Assembly: GCF_000621625.1 (NCBI RefSeq)
Contig: NZ_JHXV01000017.1
Span: forward strand, 32,515-96,514
DNA from: Crocinitomix catalasitica ATCC 23190
GTDB taxonomy: Bacteria > Bacteroidota > Bacteroidia > Flavobacteriales_D > Crocinitomicaceae
Direction of reading: 5' to 3'
Length of the DNA: 64,000 nucleotides
A program made the translations under genes and the position numbers. Below, piece after piece: positions 1-9,476 of this stretch. The notes beneath the pieces were generated by a model that was not told the DNA's origin, did no database searches, and saw only the letters and a program-made list of their open reading frames with translations. The stretch's first letter is position 1, and each line of letters begins with the position of its first letter.

Positions 1-410
1 TTGAAGGTAGTCAGTCGTTTTACAAAAGAATAAGTTATACACCTAGCGAACTTGATTATAGTGCATTAACACGCCTTCAAATAGGACATACTTTAACTCC
101 ATTCAAGAATAAAAACTTGAAATTCTCCAATGCTTTACAATTCATGACTGAGAACGGGTTCTACAATATTAATTGGGGCTTAAACTTCAATACATCACGA
201 TTTGCAATTGGCGGAAACATCAATTTTTTATACGATTATATGGCCAATGCAGCTGTTCGACTTGGACCGGTTTGGATTCGATATGCTTATCAATTCAGCT
301 CAAGTCCATTGACTTACGCCAACCACTCAGATCACGAGATTGCTTTAAAATACATTTTCAAAAAACCTATGAATCCACTTTTAAAGAAGTTCGATCAGTT
401 TTTATTCTAA
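1..410 (+). CDS. PorP/SprF-like outer-membrane protein, C-terminal part (partial)
   Basis: The frame is open from the left window edge to a TAA at 408-410, so only about the last 135 residues of a longer protein are visible. They consist of alternating hydrophobic and polar stretches typical of outer-membrane beta strands. The segment reading VRLGPVWIRYAYQFSSS followed by an HEIALKYIF-like final strand resembles the end of PorP/SprF proteins, outer-membrane partners of the type IX secretion and gliding machinery. No start is in the window; a TTG at 117 is internal. It converges on lgt with a 12-bp gap. The family call rests on the last strands only, so another Bacteroidota beta-barrel is possible. 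Confidence 0.55.
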   Translation, partial: EGSQSFYKRISYTPSELDYSALTRLQIGHTLTPFKNKNLKFSNALQFMTENGFYNINWGLNFNTSRFAIGGNINFLYDYMANAAVRLGPVWIRYAYQFSSSPLTYANHSDHEIALKYIFKKPMNPLLKKFDQFLF

Positions 411-422
411 GTAGAAGAAGCG

Positions 423-1367
423 TTAAAGTATTTTCTTTTTATTGATTTCAAAACTCTTGAAGTTTCTCAAAAGGAAATAAAACCCAACCAAAACAAGTGG
501 AATACTTAACCATTGCCCCATATTTAAATTGAGTAATAGCTCACCGTTATCTGCACCACCTTGACTTTCTTTTGTGAATTCGATAATAAATCGCGCAGAA
601 AATAATAGGATAAAGAATAAGCCGAATAAGAACCCTTTGATTTGTCCAGCATTTGTTTTCCAGTAGATAAAGTAAACAACCAAGAAAATAAATAGGTATG
701 CTATTGCTTCATACAATTGAGAAGGATGTCTATTCGGTAAAGTATTTACTAAATCAACATACAATGGATCATTCGCTATTTTATTAAAAGCATCATGAAG
801 ATTATCCGTATTTGTAATTTTCATAGCTTGCCAACCTGGAATTTCGTGTCGTAAAAATTTAAAACCGTATTCAGTTAATGTGGGTTTCCCTACAATTTCA
901 TGATTAAATAAGTTACCTATACGAATGAAAAATGTTGCTAATGCAGACGGAACAACTAATCGATCCAATGTCCAGAACATTGATCTTTTTGATACTTTTT
1001 TAGAGAAAAAATAAGTGGCAATTAAAATACCAAGAACACCTCCGTGACTAGCTAATCCGCCTTCCCATATTTTAAGTATCTCAATCGGGTTTGCTAAATA
1101 ATAACTTGGTTCGTAAAATAAACAATGGCCCAATCTTGCACCCAAAACACCACCTAAAAGTGTATAAACAAGAATTTTGTCCATCCATTCGTCTGGAACA
1201 TCTTCTGATTTAAACATTTTCGATAAAATTTTATAGCCTATTATAAAACTAATAGCCCATAAAAGTCCATACCAAACTGGCATTTTTAAAGAAGGTATCA
1301 CTCTAGGCTCAAAATTCCAAATTATCTCTAATAAAGTCACGCTTATTTTTTTTGCTAAATTAATCAA
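423..1367 (-). CDS. lgt: Prolipoprotein diacylglyceryl transferase
   Basis: Lgt transfers diacylglycerol from phosphatidylglycerol to the lipobox cysteine of prolipoproteins in the inner membrane. The 314-residue protein has about seven hydrophobic segments and the family signatures: GARLGH near residue 76, HGGVLGIL near 108 and RIGNLFNHEIVG near 149, the last carrying the conserved Arg, Asn and Glu. The length is slightly above that of E. coli Lgt, within the range seen in Bacteroidota. It is transcribed divergently from serC. Several lipobox proteins in this window (for example at 32826-34427, 57210-57689 and 58836-59750) would be substrates. Confidence 0.95.
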   Translation of the reverse strand: MINLAKKISVTLLEIIWNFEPRVIPSLKMPVWYGLLWAISFIIGYKILSKMFKSEDVPDEWMDKILVYTLLGGVLGARLGHCLFYEPSYYLANPIEILKIWEGGLASHGGVLGILIATYFFSKKVSKRSMFWTLDRLVVPSALATFFIRIGNLFNHEIVGKPTLTEYGFKFLRHEIPGWQAMKITNTDNLHDAFNKIANDPLYVDLVNTLPNRHPSQLYEAIAYLFIFLVVYFIYWKTNAGQIKGFLFGLFFILLFSARFIIEFTKESQGGADNGELLLNLNMGQWLSIPLVLVGFYFLLRNFKSFEINKKKIL

Positions 1368-1481
1368 TATCTCACTATGAATTTAGTAATTGTTGAAAAA
1401 CCGTTAAAGTTTAACCTAAGATTTTATGCTATTTCACATAAAAAAGTTAACCTTTGTAAGTGTATTAAAAAGTCAAAAAAT

Positions 1482-2555
1482 ATGTCAACTAAATATAATT
1501 TCGGAGCTGGTCCTTGTATTTTGCCTCAGGAAGTTTTCAAAGAAGCATCAAATGCAGTTTTAAATTTTAACGGCCTATCAATTTTAGAGGTTTCTCATAG
1601 AAGTCCTGAATTTGTTGCGGTAATGGATGAAGCCATCGCATTGGTTAAAGAAGTATTAAATGTACCTGCTGGTTATAGCGTCATGTTTTTACAAGGCGGT
1701 GCAAGCTTAGGTTTTTTAATCTCGGCATTAAACATGTCTGGAAAAAACAAAAAAGCAGCGTATATCAATACTGGAACATGGTCTTCTAAAGCAATAAAAG
1801 AAGCAAAGAATGCCGGTCTAGAAGTTGTTGAAATTGGCAGTTCTGAGGATAAAAACTTTAATTATATCCCTAAAGATTTAACGATACCAAATGATTGTGA
1901 TTTTTTACATTTCACATCGAATAATACAATATTTGGGACACAATTTAAGGCATTTCCAAAAGGAGACATTCCTTTAGTATGTGATATGTCTTCTGATATC
2001 TTCTCTCAAGAAATTAATGTCGCTGATTTTGATATTATTTATGCTGGCGCTCAAAAGAATTTAGGTCCAGCTGGAGCAACATTATTCATTGTTAAAGAAT
2101 CTATTTTAGGGAATTCAACAGCTGAATGGTTGCCAACTTATTTAAATCTTAAAACACATCACGATAAGGAGTCAATGTTCAATACGCCTCCTGTATTCTC
2201 AATTTATGTTTCGATGTTAAACTTGAGACACTTAAAGCAAAACGGTGGTGTACCAGCTATTGAGAAAATAAATATTGAAAAAGCAAACATATTATATACT
2301 GAAATTGACGTGAACCCTCTTTTTGAAGGAGCTACAGCAGTTGAAGATAGATCGAATATGAACGTTACTTTCAAATTAAAAAATGAAAGCTTAACAGATG
2401 CATTTAATAAAGCATGGAATGAGGCAGGTATTGTAGGATTAAAAGGTCACAGATCTGTAGGCGGATATCGTGCTTCAATATATAATGCCCTTCCATTATC
2501 TTCAGTTCAAGTATTGGTTAACTTAATGCGAGATTTCGCAAAAGCAAATTCTTAA
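1482..2555 (+). CDS. serC: Phosphoserine aminotransferase
   Basis: SerC is the PLP enzyme that converts 3-phosphohydroxypyruvate and glutamate to phosphoserine in serine synthesis (and acts in PLP synthesis in some bacteria). The chosen ATG at 1482 gives 357 residues beginning MSTKYNFGAGPCILP, the usual start of this family. The open frame extends back to 1377, but that extension is not conserved-looking and would use up the divergent promoter region with lgt. Visible signatures include the N-terminal NFGAGP, the GGAS segment near residue 77, the PLP-lysine region AGAQKNLGPAG near 193, and a C-terminal GHRSVGGYRAS motif. It lies 3 bp upstream of serA, so the two are very probably co-transcribed. 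Confidence 0.95.
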   Translation: MSTKYNFGAGPCILPQEVFKEASNAVLNFNGLSILEVSHRSPEFVAVMDEAIALVKEVLNVPAGYSVMFLQGGASLGFLISALNMSGKNKKAAYINTGTWSSKAIKEAKNAGLEVVEIGSSEDKNFNYIPKDLTIPNDCDFLHFTSNNTIFGTQFKAFPKGDIPLVCDMSSDIFSQEINVADFDIIYAGAQKNLGPAGATLFIVKESILGNSTAEWLPTYLNLKTHHDKESMFNTPPVFSIYVSMLNLRHLKQNGGVPAIEKINIEKANILYTEIDVNPLFEGATAVEDRSNMNVTFKLKNESLTDAFNKAWNEAGIVGLKGHRSVGGYRASIYNALPLSSVQVLVNLMRDFAKANS

Positions 2556-2558
2556 AAA

Positions 2559-3518
2559 ATGAAAATTCTAGCAAACGACGGTATTGCGCCAGAAGGTGTT
2601 TTATTATTAGAAAAAAATGGTTTTACAGTGAGTACAGTAAATGTACCACAAGACCAACTTATTGAAACCATTCAAAAAGAAAATTACGTAGGATTATTAG
2701 TGCGAAGTGCTACTACTGCTCGTCAAGATTTAATTGATGCTTGCCCGAACCTTAAATTAATCGGTCGTGGTGGGGTTGGTATGGATAATATTGATGTGGA
2801 TTATGCTAAATCTAAAGGTTTACATGTAATTAATACTCCTGCTGCATCGTCGCAATCTGTTGCAGAAATGGTAATGGGGAATTTATTTTCATTATCAAGA
2901 TCGCTTTATAATTCACATTTATTAATGCCACAAAGCGGTGATAGTGAATTCAAAGCTTTAAAAAAGAAATACGGTAAAGGTCAAGAATTAAGAGGTAAGA
3001 CTTTAGGTATTGTTGGTTTTGGTAGAATTGGAAAAGCACTTGCTGCTTATGCTTTAGGTGTTGGAATGAAGGTTATTGCTGTTGATACACAAACGAATCC
3101 AGTTCTTATCCCTATTAAGATTGAAGGCCTCGCAGAAATCAATGCAACTGTTCAACCTACAAATAAATTAGCGGACGTTATTGGCGACATGGATTATATT
3201 AGTCTGCACGTGCCAAAACAAAAAGATAATTCGGCAGTGATTGACGCAGATATGATCTCTAAAATGAAAGATGGAGTAATATTAGTGAATGCTGCTAGAG
3301 GTGGTGTTGTTGATGAGAGCGCTCTTATTTCAGCATTATCGTCAGGTAAAATCAGAGCGGCAGGTTTAGATGTTTTCGAGAACGAACCTAATCCTAGAAA
3401 AGATATCCTTCAACATGAAAATATTGCGAGTACACCTCATATTGGAGCAGCTACTCAAGAAGCACAAACAAGAATTGGAATTGAATTAGCAGAACAAATT
3501 ATAAATCTATTAAAATAA
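2559..3518 (+). CDS. serA: D-3-phosphoglycerate dehydrogenase (short form without ACT domain)
   Basis: This NAD-dependent 2-hydroxyacid dehydrogenase very likely oxidises 3-phosphoglycerate to 3-phosphohydroxypyruvate, the substrate step just before SerC. The 319-residue protein has the Rossmann motif GFGRIGKAL near residue 153, a substrate-binding arginine in AARGGVVDESAL, and the catalytic histidine in PHIGAATQEAQ near the C-terminus. It ends directly after the catalytic core and lacks the ACT regulatory domain found in E. coli SerA, so feedback control by serine through that domain is not expected. Adjacency to serC supports the assignment over other hydroxyacid dehydrogenases. Confidence 0.9.
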   Translation: MKILANDGIAPEGVLLLEKNGFTVSTVNVPQDQLIETIQKENYVGLLVRSATTARQDLIDACPNLKLIGRGGVGMDNIDVDYAKSKGLHVINTPAASSQSVAEMVMGNLFSLSRSLYNSHLLMPQSGDSEFKALKKKYGKGQELRGKTLGIVGFGRIGKALAAYALGVGMKVIAVDTQTNPVLIPIKIEGLAEINATVQPTNKLADVIGDMDYISLHVPKQKDNSAVIDADMISKMKDGVILVNAARGGVVDESALISALSSGKIRAAGLDVFENEPNPRKDILQHENIASTPHIGAATQEAQTRIGIELAEQIINLLK

Positions 3519-3522
3519 CAGT

Positions 3523-4170
3523 ATGACAATTGTATCTCCTTCACTTTTAGCTTCCGATTTTGCAAATTTGCAAAGCGAGGTAGAAATGATTAACAATAGT
3601 AATGCAGATTGGTTCCACGTAGATGTGATGGATGGCAACTTTGTTCCTAATTTATCATTTGGTTTACCAGCTGTTAAAGCTGTAGCTAAACATGCTAAAA
3701 AACCTTTAGATATACATTTGATGATTCAAAATCCAGATCTATATATCGATGCTTTTAAAGATGCTGGAGCGGATTATTTGACAGTACATTACGAAGCATG
3801 TACACATTTACACCGAACAATTAAAGCAATTAAAGCTGCAGGAATGAAAGCTGGTGTTGCTTTGAATCCACATACACCAGTTGAGTTATTAAACGAAATT
3901 ATAAATGATTTGGATCTCGTTCTGATTATGTCTGTAAATCCAGGATTTGGTGGTCAAAAATTTATTGAAGCTGCAATCAATAAAACTAAAAAATTAAAAG
4001 ACCTTATCGTAAATAAAGGAGCAAACACGCTAATTGAAATTGACGGAGGTGTGAATGCTGAAACTGGAAAAAAATTAGTTGATGCTGGAGCCGATGCTTT
4101 AGTTGCTGGTAGTTATGTGTTTAACTCTTCGAATCCAAGCGACACAATTGACATCTTGAAAAAATTATAA
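3523..4170 (+). CDS. rpe: Ribulose-phosphate 3-epimerase
   Basis: Rpe interconverts ribulose-5-phosphate and xylulose-5-phosphate in the pentose phosphate pathway. The 215-residue TIM barrel shows the family motifs SPSLLASDFANL at the N-terminus, HVDVMDGNFVPNLSFG near residue 32 (metal-binding His and Asp), LDIHLMI, MSVNPGFGGQKFI near 137, and IDGGVN near 173 with the second catalytic Asp. It starts 4 bp after serA and ends the serC-serA-rpe run. A gap of about 155 bp without a recognisable gene follows. Confidence 0.95.
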   Translation: MTIVSPSLLASDFANLQSEVEMINNSNADWFHVDVMDGNFVPNLSFGLPAVKAVAKHAKKPLDIHLMIQNPDLYIDAFKDAGADYLTVHYEACTHLHRTIKAIKAAGMKAGVALNPHTPVELLNEIINDLDLVLIMSVNPGFGGQKFIEAAINKTKKLKDLIVNKGANTLIEIDGGVNAETGKKLVDAGADALVAGSYVFNSSNPSDTIDILKKL

Positions 4171-4326
4171 GCCATACGAAAGCAATTATTAGAACAATTA
4201 ATTAACGCTTAAATAATATTGAAATAATCTTCAATTGAAATTTGTTAATTAAAAAACAGTAAAAATCGAAATATAACCTATCCTTTTGCTTTAATTTGCG
4301 TAATAATAGCAAAGAGAAAGATTCAA

Positions 4327-6204
4327 GTGATCAAATTACCAAAAAAAAATACCCCACGATTAGTTATTTTTATAGCTGATTTATTTGTTGCGTTCACAGC
4401 TTTGCTGATGGCGTATATTATTCGATTTGACTCGTCGCAATTACCTTTTGAAACTGAACTTCATATTTTTGAACGCGGTTTACCGATTTATTTATTAATT
4501 CGAGGATTTGCTTTTTATATTTTTAGAATCCACAGAGGAATTGTTCGTTATACAAGTACCGAGGATATTAAACGGATCACAATATCTGTCCTTGTCGGAA
4601 CTTTCATGATCGGAATCGTATCTGCTTTTTTCTATAAATTTGGAGACGGATACTTCTTATTTCCGATCTCTATAATTCTGGCAGAATTTTTCGCATGTAT
4701 TTTCTTCATGTTAGTATTTAGATTGTCAATAAAACTGATTTATTCAGAACAATTAAAAAAAGAAAAAGACCTCACTCCTACCATTATTTATGGTGCGGGT
4801 ATTTATGGCGTAATTACCAAACATGCTTTGGAAAAAGAAGCAAATATAGATGGAAAGATCGTTTGTTTTATTGATGATAATAAATCTAAGTTAGGAAAGA
4901 CACTTGAAGGTGTTAAGATCTATCACACATCGAACCTTGAGAATATCATTAAAAAAGAAAATGTCAAAAAATTGATCATGGCGATCAAACAGCCCGATAA
5001 GAAAAAAAGGCGAGATGTTATTGATGTTTGTCTTGCGAATGATGTTCAAATTCTAAACGTGCCCTCTCCTGCCCAATGGATTAATGGGGAGTTTACATTG
5101 AATCAAATTAAACCTGTTCTAATTGAAGATTTACTTGGTAGAGAGAGTATAAAATTAGATCCGGAAAGATTAATTAATGAATTTAAAGGCAAAAAAATAT
5201 TAGTTACTGGTGCTGCAGGAAGTATTGGTAGTGAAATTGTTCGACAATTAGTTTCTTATGATCCTGAGATTGTAATAATGTTAGATCAAGCCGAATCTGC
5301 CATTTACGATCTAGAAATAGAACTTAAGACGAAAAAAACTGACAGTTGTACTGAAACAGTGATCGGTGATATTAGAAATTTAGATCGTCTTAAAAATGTT
5401 TTTGAGACATTTAAACCTGATATGATCTTTCACGCGGCAGCATATAAACATGTACCGTTGATGGAAAACAATCCATCTGAGGCTTTAATAACAAATGTTT
5501 TAGGAACGAAAAACTTGGTTGATTTAGCGTTGAAGTATGATGTTGAGCGATTTATATTGATCTCAACAGATAAAGCAGTAAATCCAACAAATGTGATGGG
5601 ATGCTCTAAACGAATTGCTGAGATTTACTCTCAATCAGCTAATCAACTTGGAAAAACTAAATTTATCACTACACGATTTGGAAACGTACTTGGTTCGAAC
5701 GGTTCCGTGATTCCTTTATTTAAAAAACAAATTGCAAACGGTGGACCATTAACGGTTACTGATAAAGATATTACAAGATATTTCATGACGATTCCTGAAG
5801 CTTGCCAATTGGTACTTGAAGCTGAATCAATGGGGAATGGCGGTGAAATATTTGTTTTTGACATGGGTGAGTCAGTGAAGATATACGACTTGGCTAAAAA
5901 AATGATCAAACTCAGTGGACTGGAGTTAGATAGAGACATACAAATTAAGTTCACAGGACTGAGACCAGGCGAAAAATTGTATGAAGAGTTATTAACGAAT
6001 GAGGAGAATACAATAGAGACACATCATCCGCAAATACTTGTGGCTAAAGTGCGAGATTATAATTTTGAAACAATCTCTAAAGATATCTGTCTTTTAACCA
6101 GTTTGTTTGAAAGTCAAAACAATTCCCTTATCGTTCAAAAAATGAAAGAAATTGTTCCAGAATATAAAAGTAACAACTCTATTTTTGAGAAATTAGATCA
6201 ATGA
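4327..6204 (+). CDS. Membrane nucleotide-sugar 4,6-dehydratase (CapD/WbpM/PglF type)
   Basis: This is a large inner-membrane short-chain dehydrogenase that most likely makes a UDP-4-keto-6-deoxy-HexNAc for surface-glycan synthesis. The 625-residue protein has four N-terminal transmembrane segments (about residues 12-125), a first nucleotide-binding domain (IYGAGIYG near 155) and a second Rossmann domain starting ILVTGAAGSIGSE near 292. The active-site segment reads STDKAVNPTNVMGCSKR, the SMK-type triad of this family in place of SYK. A GTG at 4327 is the best start. The product could feed the nonulosonic acid operon downstream, but this is inference because the two are separated by a thioesterase, a MORN protein and a flippase. 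Confidence 0.88.
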   Translation: MIKLPKKNTPRLVIFIADLFVAFTALLMAYIIRFDSSQLPFETELHIFERGLPIYLLIRGFAFYIFRIHRGIVRYTSTEDIKRITISVLVGTFMIGIVSAFFYKFGDGYFLFPISIILAEFFACIFFMLVFRLSIKLIYSEQLKKEKDLTPTIIYGAGIYGVITKHALEKEANIDGKIVCFIDDNKSKLGKTLEGVKIYHTSNLENIIKKENVKKLIMAIKQPDKKKRRDVIDVCLANDVQILNVPSPAQWINGEFTLNQIKPVLIEDLLGRESIKLDPERLINEFKGKKILVTGAAGSIGSEIVRQLVSYDPEIVIMLDQAESAIYDLEIELKTKKTDSCTETVIGDIRNLDRLKNVFETFKPDMIFHAAAYKHVPLMENNPSEALITNVLGTKNLVDLALKYDVERFILISTDKAVNPTNVMGCSKRIAEIYSQSANQLGKTKFITTRFGNVLGSNGSVIPLFKKQIANGGPLTVTDKDITRYFMTIPEACQLVLEAESMGNGGEIFVFDMGESVKIYDLAKKMIKLSGLELDRDIQIKFTGLRPGEKLYEELLTNEENTIETHHPQILVAKVRDYNFETISKDICLLTSLFESQNNSLIVQKMKEIVPEYKSNNSIFEKLDQ

Positions 6205-6596
6205 TATCAACCAAAATTCAATTAAGATTTAGTGATTTTGACATGGGCAATCATGTGCATAACGCCGCTTATTTACAATATTTTGAAATCGCTAGAATTG
6301 GTTTTTTTACCAAAAGTTTAGGTGACGATTGGGATTGGAAGAAAAATGGTATCATCATAAAGAAGAATACGATTGAATATCTGAAGCCTATCTTCATTGA
6401 CGCACAGATAAGTGTTGAAGTAACATGTAGCCAAATAGGAAATAAAAGTTTTACCTTGGCATATCAAGTCAAAGATCAAAATGGAGATTTAAAAGCATTT
6501 GGAGAATCACTCGTTGTTTGTTTTGACTATATCGATAATGTGACCACAACTATTCCTAAAACAATACTCAATATTCTCGAATTAAATAAAGCATAA
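6201..6596 (+). CDS. Hotdog-fold acyl-CoA thioesterase (YbgC/FadM-like)
   Basis: The 131-residue protein is a single 4HBT hotdog domain. It begins with the pattern RFSDFDMGNHVHNAAYLQYFE, where the Asp and the following HxxNxxYxxxFE correspond to the catalytic region of the 4-hydroxybenzoyl-CoA thioesterase family. It probably hydrolyses acyl-CoA thioesters in the cytoplasm; the substrate cannot be read from the sequence. Its ATG overlaps the dehydratase stop (ATGA), indicating translational coupling. Confidence 0.8.
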   Translation: MISTKIQLRFSDFDMGNHVHNAAYLQYFEIARIGFFTKSLGDDWDWKKNGIIIKKNTIEYLKPIFIDAQISVEVTCSQIGNKSFTLAYQVKDQNGDLKAFGESLVVCFDYIDNVTTTIPKTILNILELNKA

Positions 6597-6684
6597 CTAA
6601 TTCGATTATTTTATTTTAATTTCATTGCGGTATAATTATTGCTTCATAAAATATCATTAAATTAACGATTTAAAATCTCCTCAA

Positions 6685-7731
6685 ATGAAAAGCATATTTC
6701 CATTTCTAATTTTACTTATTTCATTCTCCAGTTATACCCAATCTTTAGGCGAAATTAATTCAGACGCTAAAAAAGAAGATAACAAAGGTATTTTATGTAT
6801 CAATGAAGAATTACGTATGGTACCTGATTGCAATGGCTTTGTATACGAAGAAACATTGAAAATTGAAGGTAAAGATGAAGTTGTCGTTTATCATTCAAAA
6901 TCAGGTAAACCCTTTTCAGGAGAATGTAAAGTGTGTTATGACAACATGCAGCTTAAAATGAAAATAGAATACAGCAATGGAAGATTAATAGGTCAAGACA
7001 CTGTCTATTATCAAAATGGAAATGTTCAATTTATTTATAGTCACGATAATTTAGGTTATGGAAAAGAGGATGGTGCACAAATTTACTATAGAGAAGATGG
7101 AAGTTTAAAATGGGAAAAAAATTATGTGATGGGGATGGCTGACGGTGAATTCCGTTATTATTTTGCTGACACATCTATCTTTAAAATAGAACGGTATAAA
7201 AACAATCAATTACATGGTAAAAAACAAGAGTTCTATTCGAATGGAGCAATCAAAAAAGAAATTGATTATAAAAACGGTATGTGGAATGGGACCTATATCA
7301 CTTATTTTGCAGATGGTAAAGTAGAGTCAGAACAACAATTCGTCAATGACGAAAAGGATGGACCATCAACCTACTATTATGCAACAGGTGATTTGTTTTA
7401 TTCAGAGAATCACGAAAAAGGATCTAAAGAAGGAGCATTTAAAAGAATGTATGCAACAGGTAGGATGTGGACAAAAGAGAGTTATAAAAATGACCTTAGA
7501 GATGGCGAATTTGAAGAATATTACGACAATGAAAAGAATACCATTAAATACCGTGCAACATATAAAAAAGGTAATTTATTAAGTGAAACTTATTACGACG
7601 AATTGGGTGGAGAAACAATGCCTCCTGAAAAAATCGAACAAATAAAAAATTCTCAAGAAGAAGGTGACGATCAGAGTGAACCTATAGAAAATCAAAAGAA
7701 TAAGAAGAAGAAAGAGAAGAAGAGAAAATAA
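6685..7731 (+). CDS. Exported MORN-repeat protein
   Basis: A 348-residue protein with an N-terminal signal peptide (about residues 1-20). From about residue 70 to 300 it carries repeated segments of the type ENGxLxxExxYxxGxxxGxxxxYY, the MORN/'toxin-antitoxin system YwqK family' pattern common in Bacteroidota, for example YYREDGSLKWEKNYVMG and FYSNGAIKKEIDYKNG. The C-terminus is a very basic KKKKEKKRK tail preceded by a Gln/Asn/Glu-rich linker. It is probably periplasmic or cell-surface; the function is unknown and its neighbours do not define it. It converges on the flippase gene with an 11-bp gap. Confidence 0.8.
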   Translation: MKSIFPFLILLISFSSYTQSLGEINSDAKKEDNKGILCINEELRMVPDCNGFVYEETLKIEGKDEVVVYHSKSGKPFSGECKVCYDNMQLKMKIEYSNGRLIGQDTVYYQNGNVQFIYSHDNLGYGKEDGAQIYYREDGSLKWEKNYVMGMADGEFRYYFADTSIFKIERYKNNQLHGKKQEFYSNGAIKKEIDYKNGMWNGTYITYFADGKVESEQQFVNDEKDGPSTYYYATGDLFYSENHEKGSKEGAFKRMYATGRMWTKESYKNDLRDGEFEEYYDNEKNTIKYRATYKKGNLLSETYYDELGGETMPPEKIEQIKNSQEEGDDQSEPIENQKNKKKKEKKRK

Positions 7732-7742
7732 ACTTTAAATTC

Positions 7743-9203
7743 TCATCTCTTTATTATTTTATTAAACCAGCCGTTAATATCTTCAGAAAATTTGAATTTT
7801 AAAATTATCACCCAGTATATTGTGGCCCAAAAAATTAATCGTGCAACAATTTCGAAATGCGTTGGAAGATTAAAATTCATGAAATTTACTGCAAGAATTA
7901 AACCTGCTAAAATAAATAAGACAACTGCAAACTTACGATTGAAAGGTTGTAATTTGTATTTCTTGATTAAATACAGGCAACGCAATGAGTTAATGATAAT
8001 GACGGCTAAAAATGAAGCAATTGCCGCTCCAACTATTCCATATAAAGAAATAAGAAAGTAGTTTAATATAATTGCCAATACTGCTAACCCAATATTAAAA
8101 TATGTATTTGCACGATAGACTCTTGATGTCGCAATTATCTCAGAATTCACACCAGTCATCATTTCAACAAGTTGAGCTAAACCAATAAAGAAGAAAACAT
8201 ACAATCCCTCTTTGTAATCTGGCAAGTAATATAATGCCAATTCTATACATGCCCAGCCAATAGTGAATAAAAATCCGCCTAAAATCAAATTAGTAAGTGA
8301 ACTTTTTTCATAAACAGATTGAATATTTTTTAAATCATTATTCTTCCATGAATCGGACAATACTGCCACTGAAATTCTTTTAACACCTCTTGAAGGTACA
8401 CTTACTAAAATACCGGCAAAAAACATTATGGCATAAATACCTAGAGCATCAGTCCCTAACATTCTGTTAATCATTAATTGGTCAACAGAAATAATTATCA
8501 TGCTAGATGCAGTTGCTAAAATTCCATATAAGCCAAAACCATATATTTTTTTTCTAGCTGAAGCAGTAAAATTTTCTTTTTTGGGCAAAATTAATTTTCC
8601 TGTTTTTGAAACAGCTGTAATCAACAAAGCTAGACCGGGTAAAGAAAAGGCGACCACATATAAATAAATTAAATGCTCAAAATCAATCACTCCTGACCAA
8701 AACACAATTAATACTAATAATAATAGTATTTTCAATATAAATGACTCCCAAAACGTACCAATTACAGAACTATATAACATCCGTAAATAAATGTCCATAT
8801 TTTTCGCGAAAATTTGAAAAATAATTAGCGGAATCAATAATATTGAGAAGGCTTGAATAGTTTGATTAGAAACTTCTGTACCAACTAAAAAGTCCTTAAA
8901 AAAAATAAAGGTAGAGACACCTAATACTATACCTATAATAGTCACAAATAATGCAAACGCAAAATAGCCTGAATGACCATTTTTTTCATTTTTGAAATTT
9001 GAAAAAGAATTTAAAGTTATTTGAGTAAACCCAAGGCAAAAAAAAGTAGATAGAACTGAAGAAACTGAGTCCAACAATGCCAAAGTCCCAACTTGGTTTT
9101 TTGTTAAAATGAATGGCATTAACAATCGCGAAACGGTTCCGAATAAAATTCCACCGAATATAAATATTGTTGATAGCGTTGCTTGTTTTTGAATTATACC
9201 CAT
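7743..9203 (-). CDS. Polysaccharide flippase (Wzx/MATE-like polysaccharide biosynthesis protein)
   Basis: A 486-residue integral membrane protein with about 12-14 hydrophobic segments and few charged stretches, matching the polysaccharide-transport branch of the MOP (MATE-like) superfamily. It likely moves lipid-linked glycan units across the inner membrane. It sits on the minus strand beside the nonulosonic acid operon and other surface-glycan genes, which supports a role in O-antigen or capsule export. The sequence does not show which glycan it carries. Confidence 0.85.
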   Translation of the reverse strand: MGIIQKQATLSTIFIFGGILFGTVSRLLMPFILTKNQVGTLALLDSVSSVLSTFFCLGFTQITLNSFSNFKNEKNGHSGYFAFALFVTIIGIVLGVSTFIFFKDFLVGTEVSNQTIQAFSILLIPLIIFQIFAKNMDIYLRMLYSSVIGTFWESFILKILLLLVLIVFWSGVIDFEHLIYLYVVAFSLPGLALLITAVSKTGKLILPKKENFTASARKKIYGFGLYGILATASSMIIISVDQLMINRMLGTDALGIYAIMFFAGILVSVPSRGVKRISVAVLSDSWKNNDLKNIQSVYEKSSLTNLILGGFLFTIGWACIELALYYLPDYKEGLYVFFFIGLAQLVEMMTGVNSEIIATSRVYRANTYFNIGLAVLAIILNYFLISLYGIVGAAIASFLAVIIINSLRCLYLIKKYKLQPFNRKFAVVLFILAGLILAVNFMNFNLPTHFEIVARLIFWATIYWVIILKFKFSEDINGWFNKIIKR

Positions 9204-9450
9204 TTTTTCTTTAGAATCAAACTAAACGTTAAATATACGCTTCTTACAATGATACTTAATAAACTAAATAAAAAAACAAACAAAATTGCATTAATTTAAC
9301 ACCCTCAATTTTAATTTAAAAACACTTGTAACCCTTTAAATTTCAAGAACCAAGACGACCATTAAAAATCAAAATTTTAGATGCTATTTTTGCTGTTTAT
9401 ACATTAACGTATAAACTTAATTTATGTTTCTCTTTCTAATGAAGTATTGT

Positions 9451-9458
9451 TAACTTTG
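9451..9458 (+). promoter_or_regulatory. Promoter -7 element of the nonulosonic acid operon
   Basis: TAACTTTG matches the Bacteroidota -7 consensus TAnnTTTG exactly. It lies 18 bp before the ATG at 9477, which argues against the longer TTG-initiated frame at 9447. No convincing TTG -33 element is seen at the usual distance. Confidence 0.5.
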
Positions 9459-9476
9459 TTAAGATATCGATTAAAT

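Noticed and set aside
3130..3518. serA as truncated because the ACT domain is missing
   Set aside because: Short SerA forms without ACT are a known type and the catalytic core is complete.
4171..4326. Possible terminator or small RNA after rpe
   Set aside because: A weak TTGAA/TTCAA hairpin is visible but no T-run follows; nothing supportable.
9447..9476. Upstream TTG start for neuB
   Set aside because: The exact -7 element at 9451-9458 lies inside this extension, so the ATG at 9477 is the better start.
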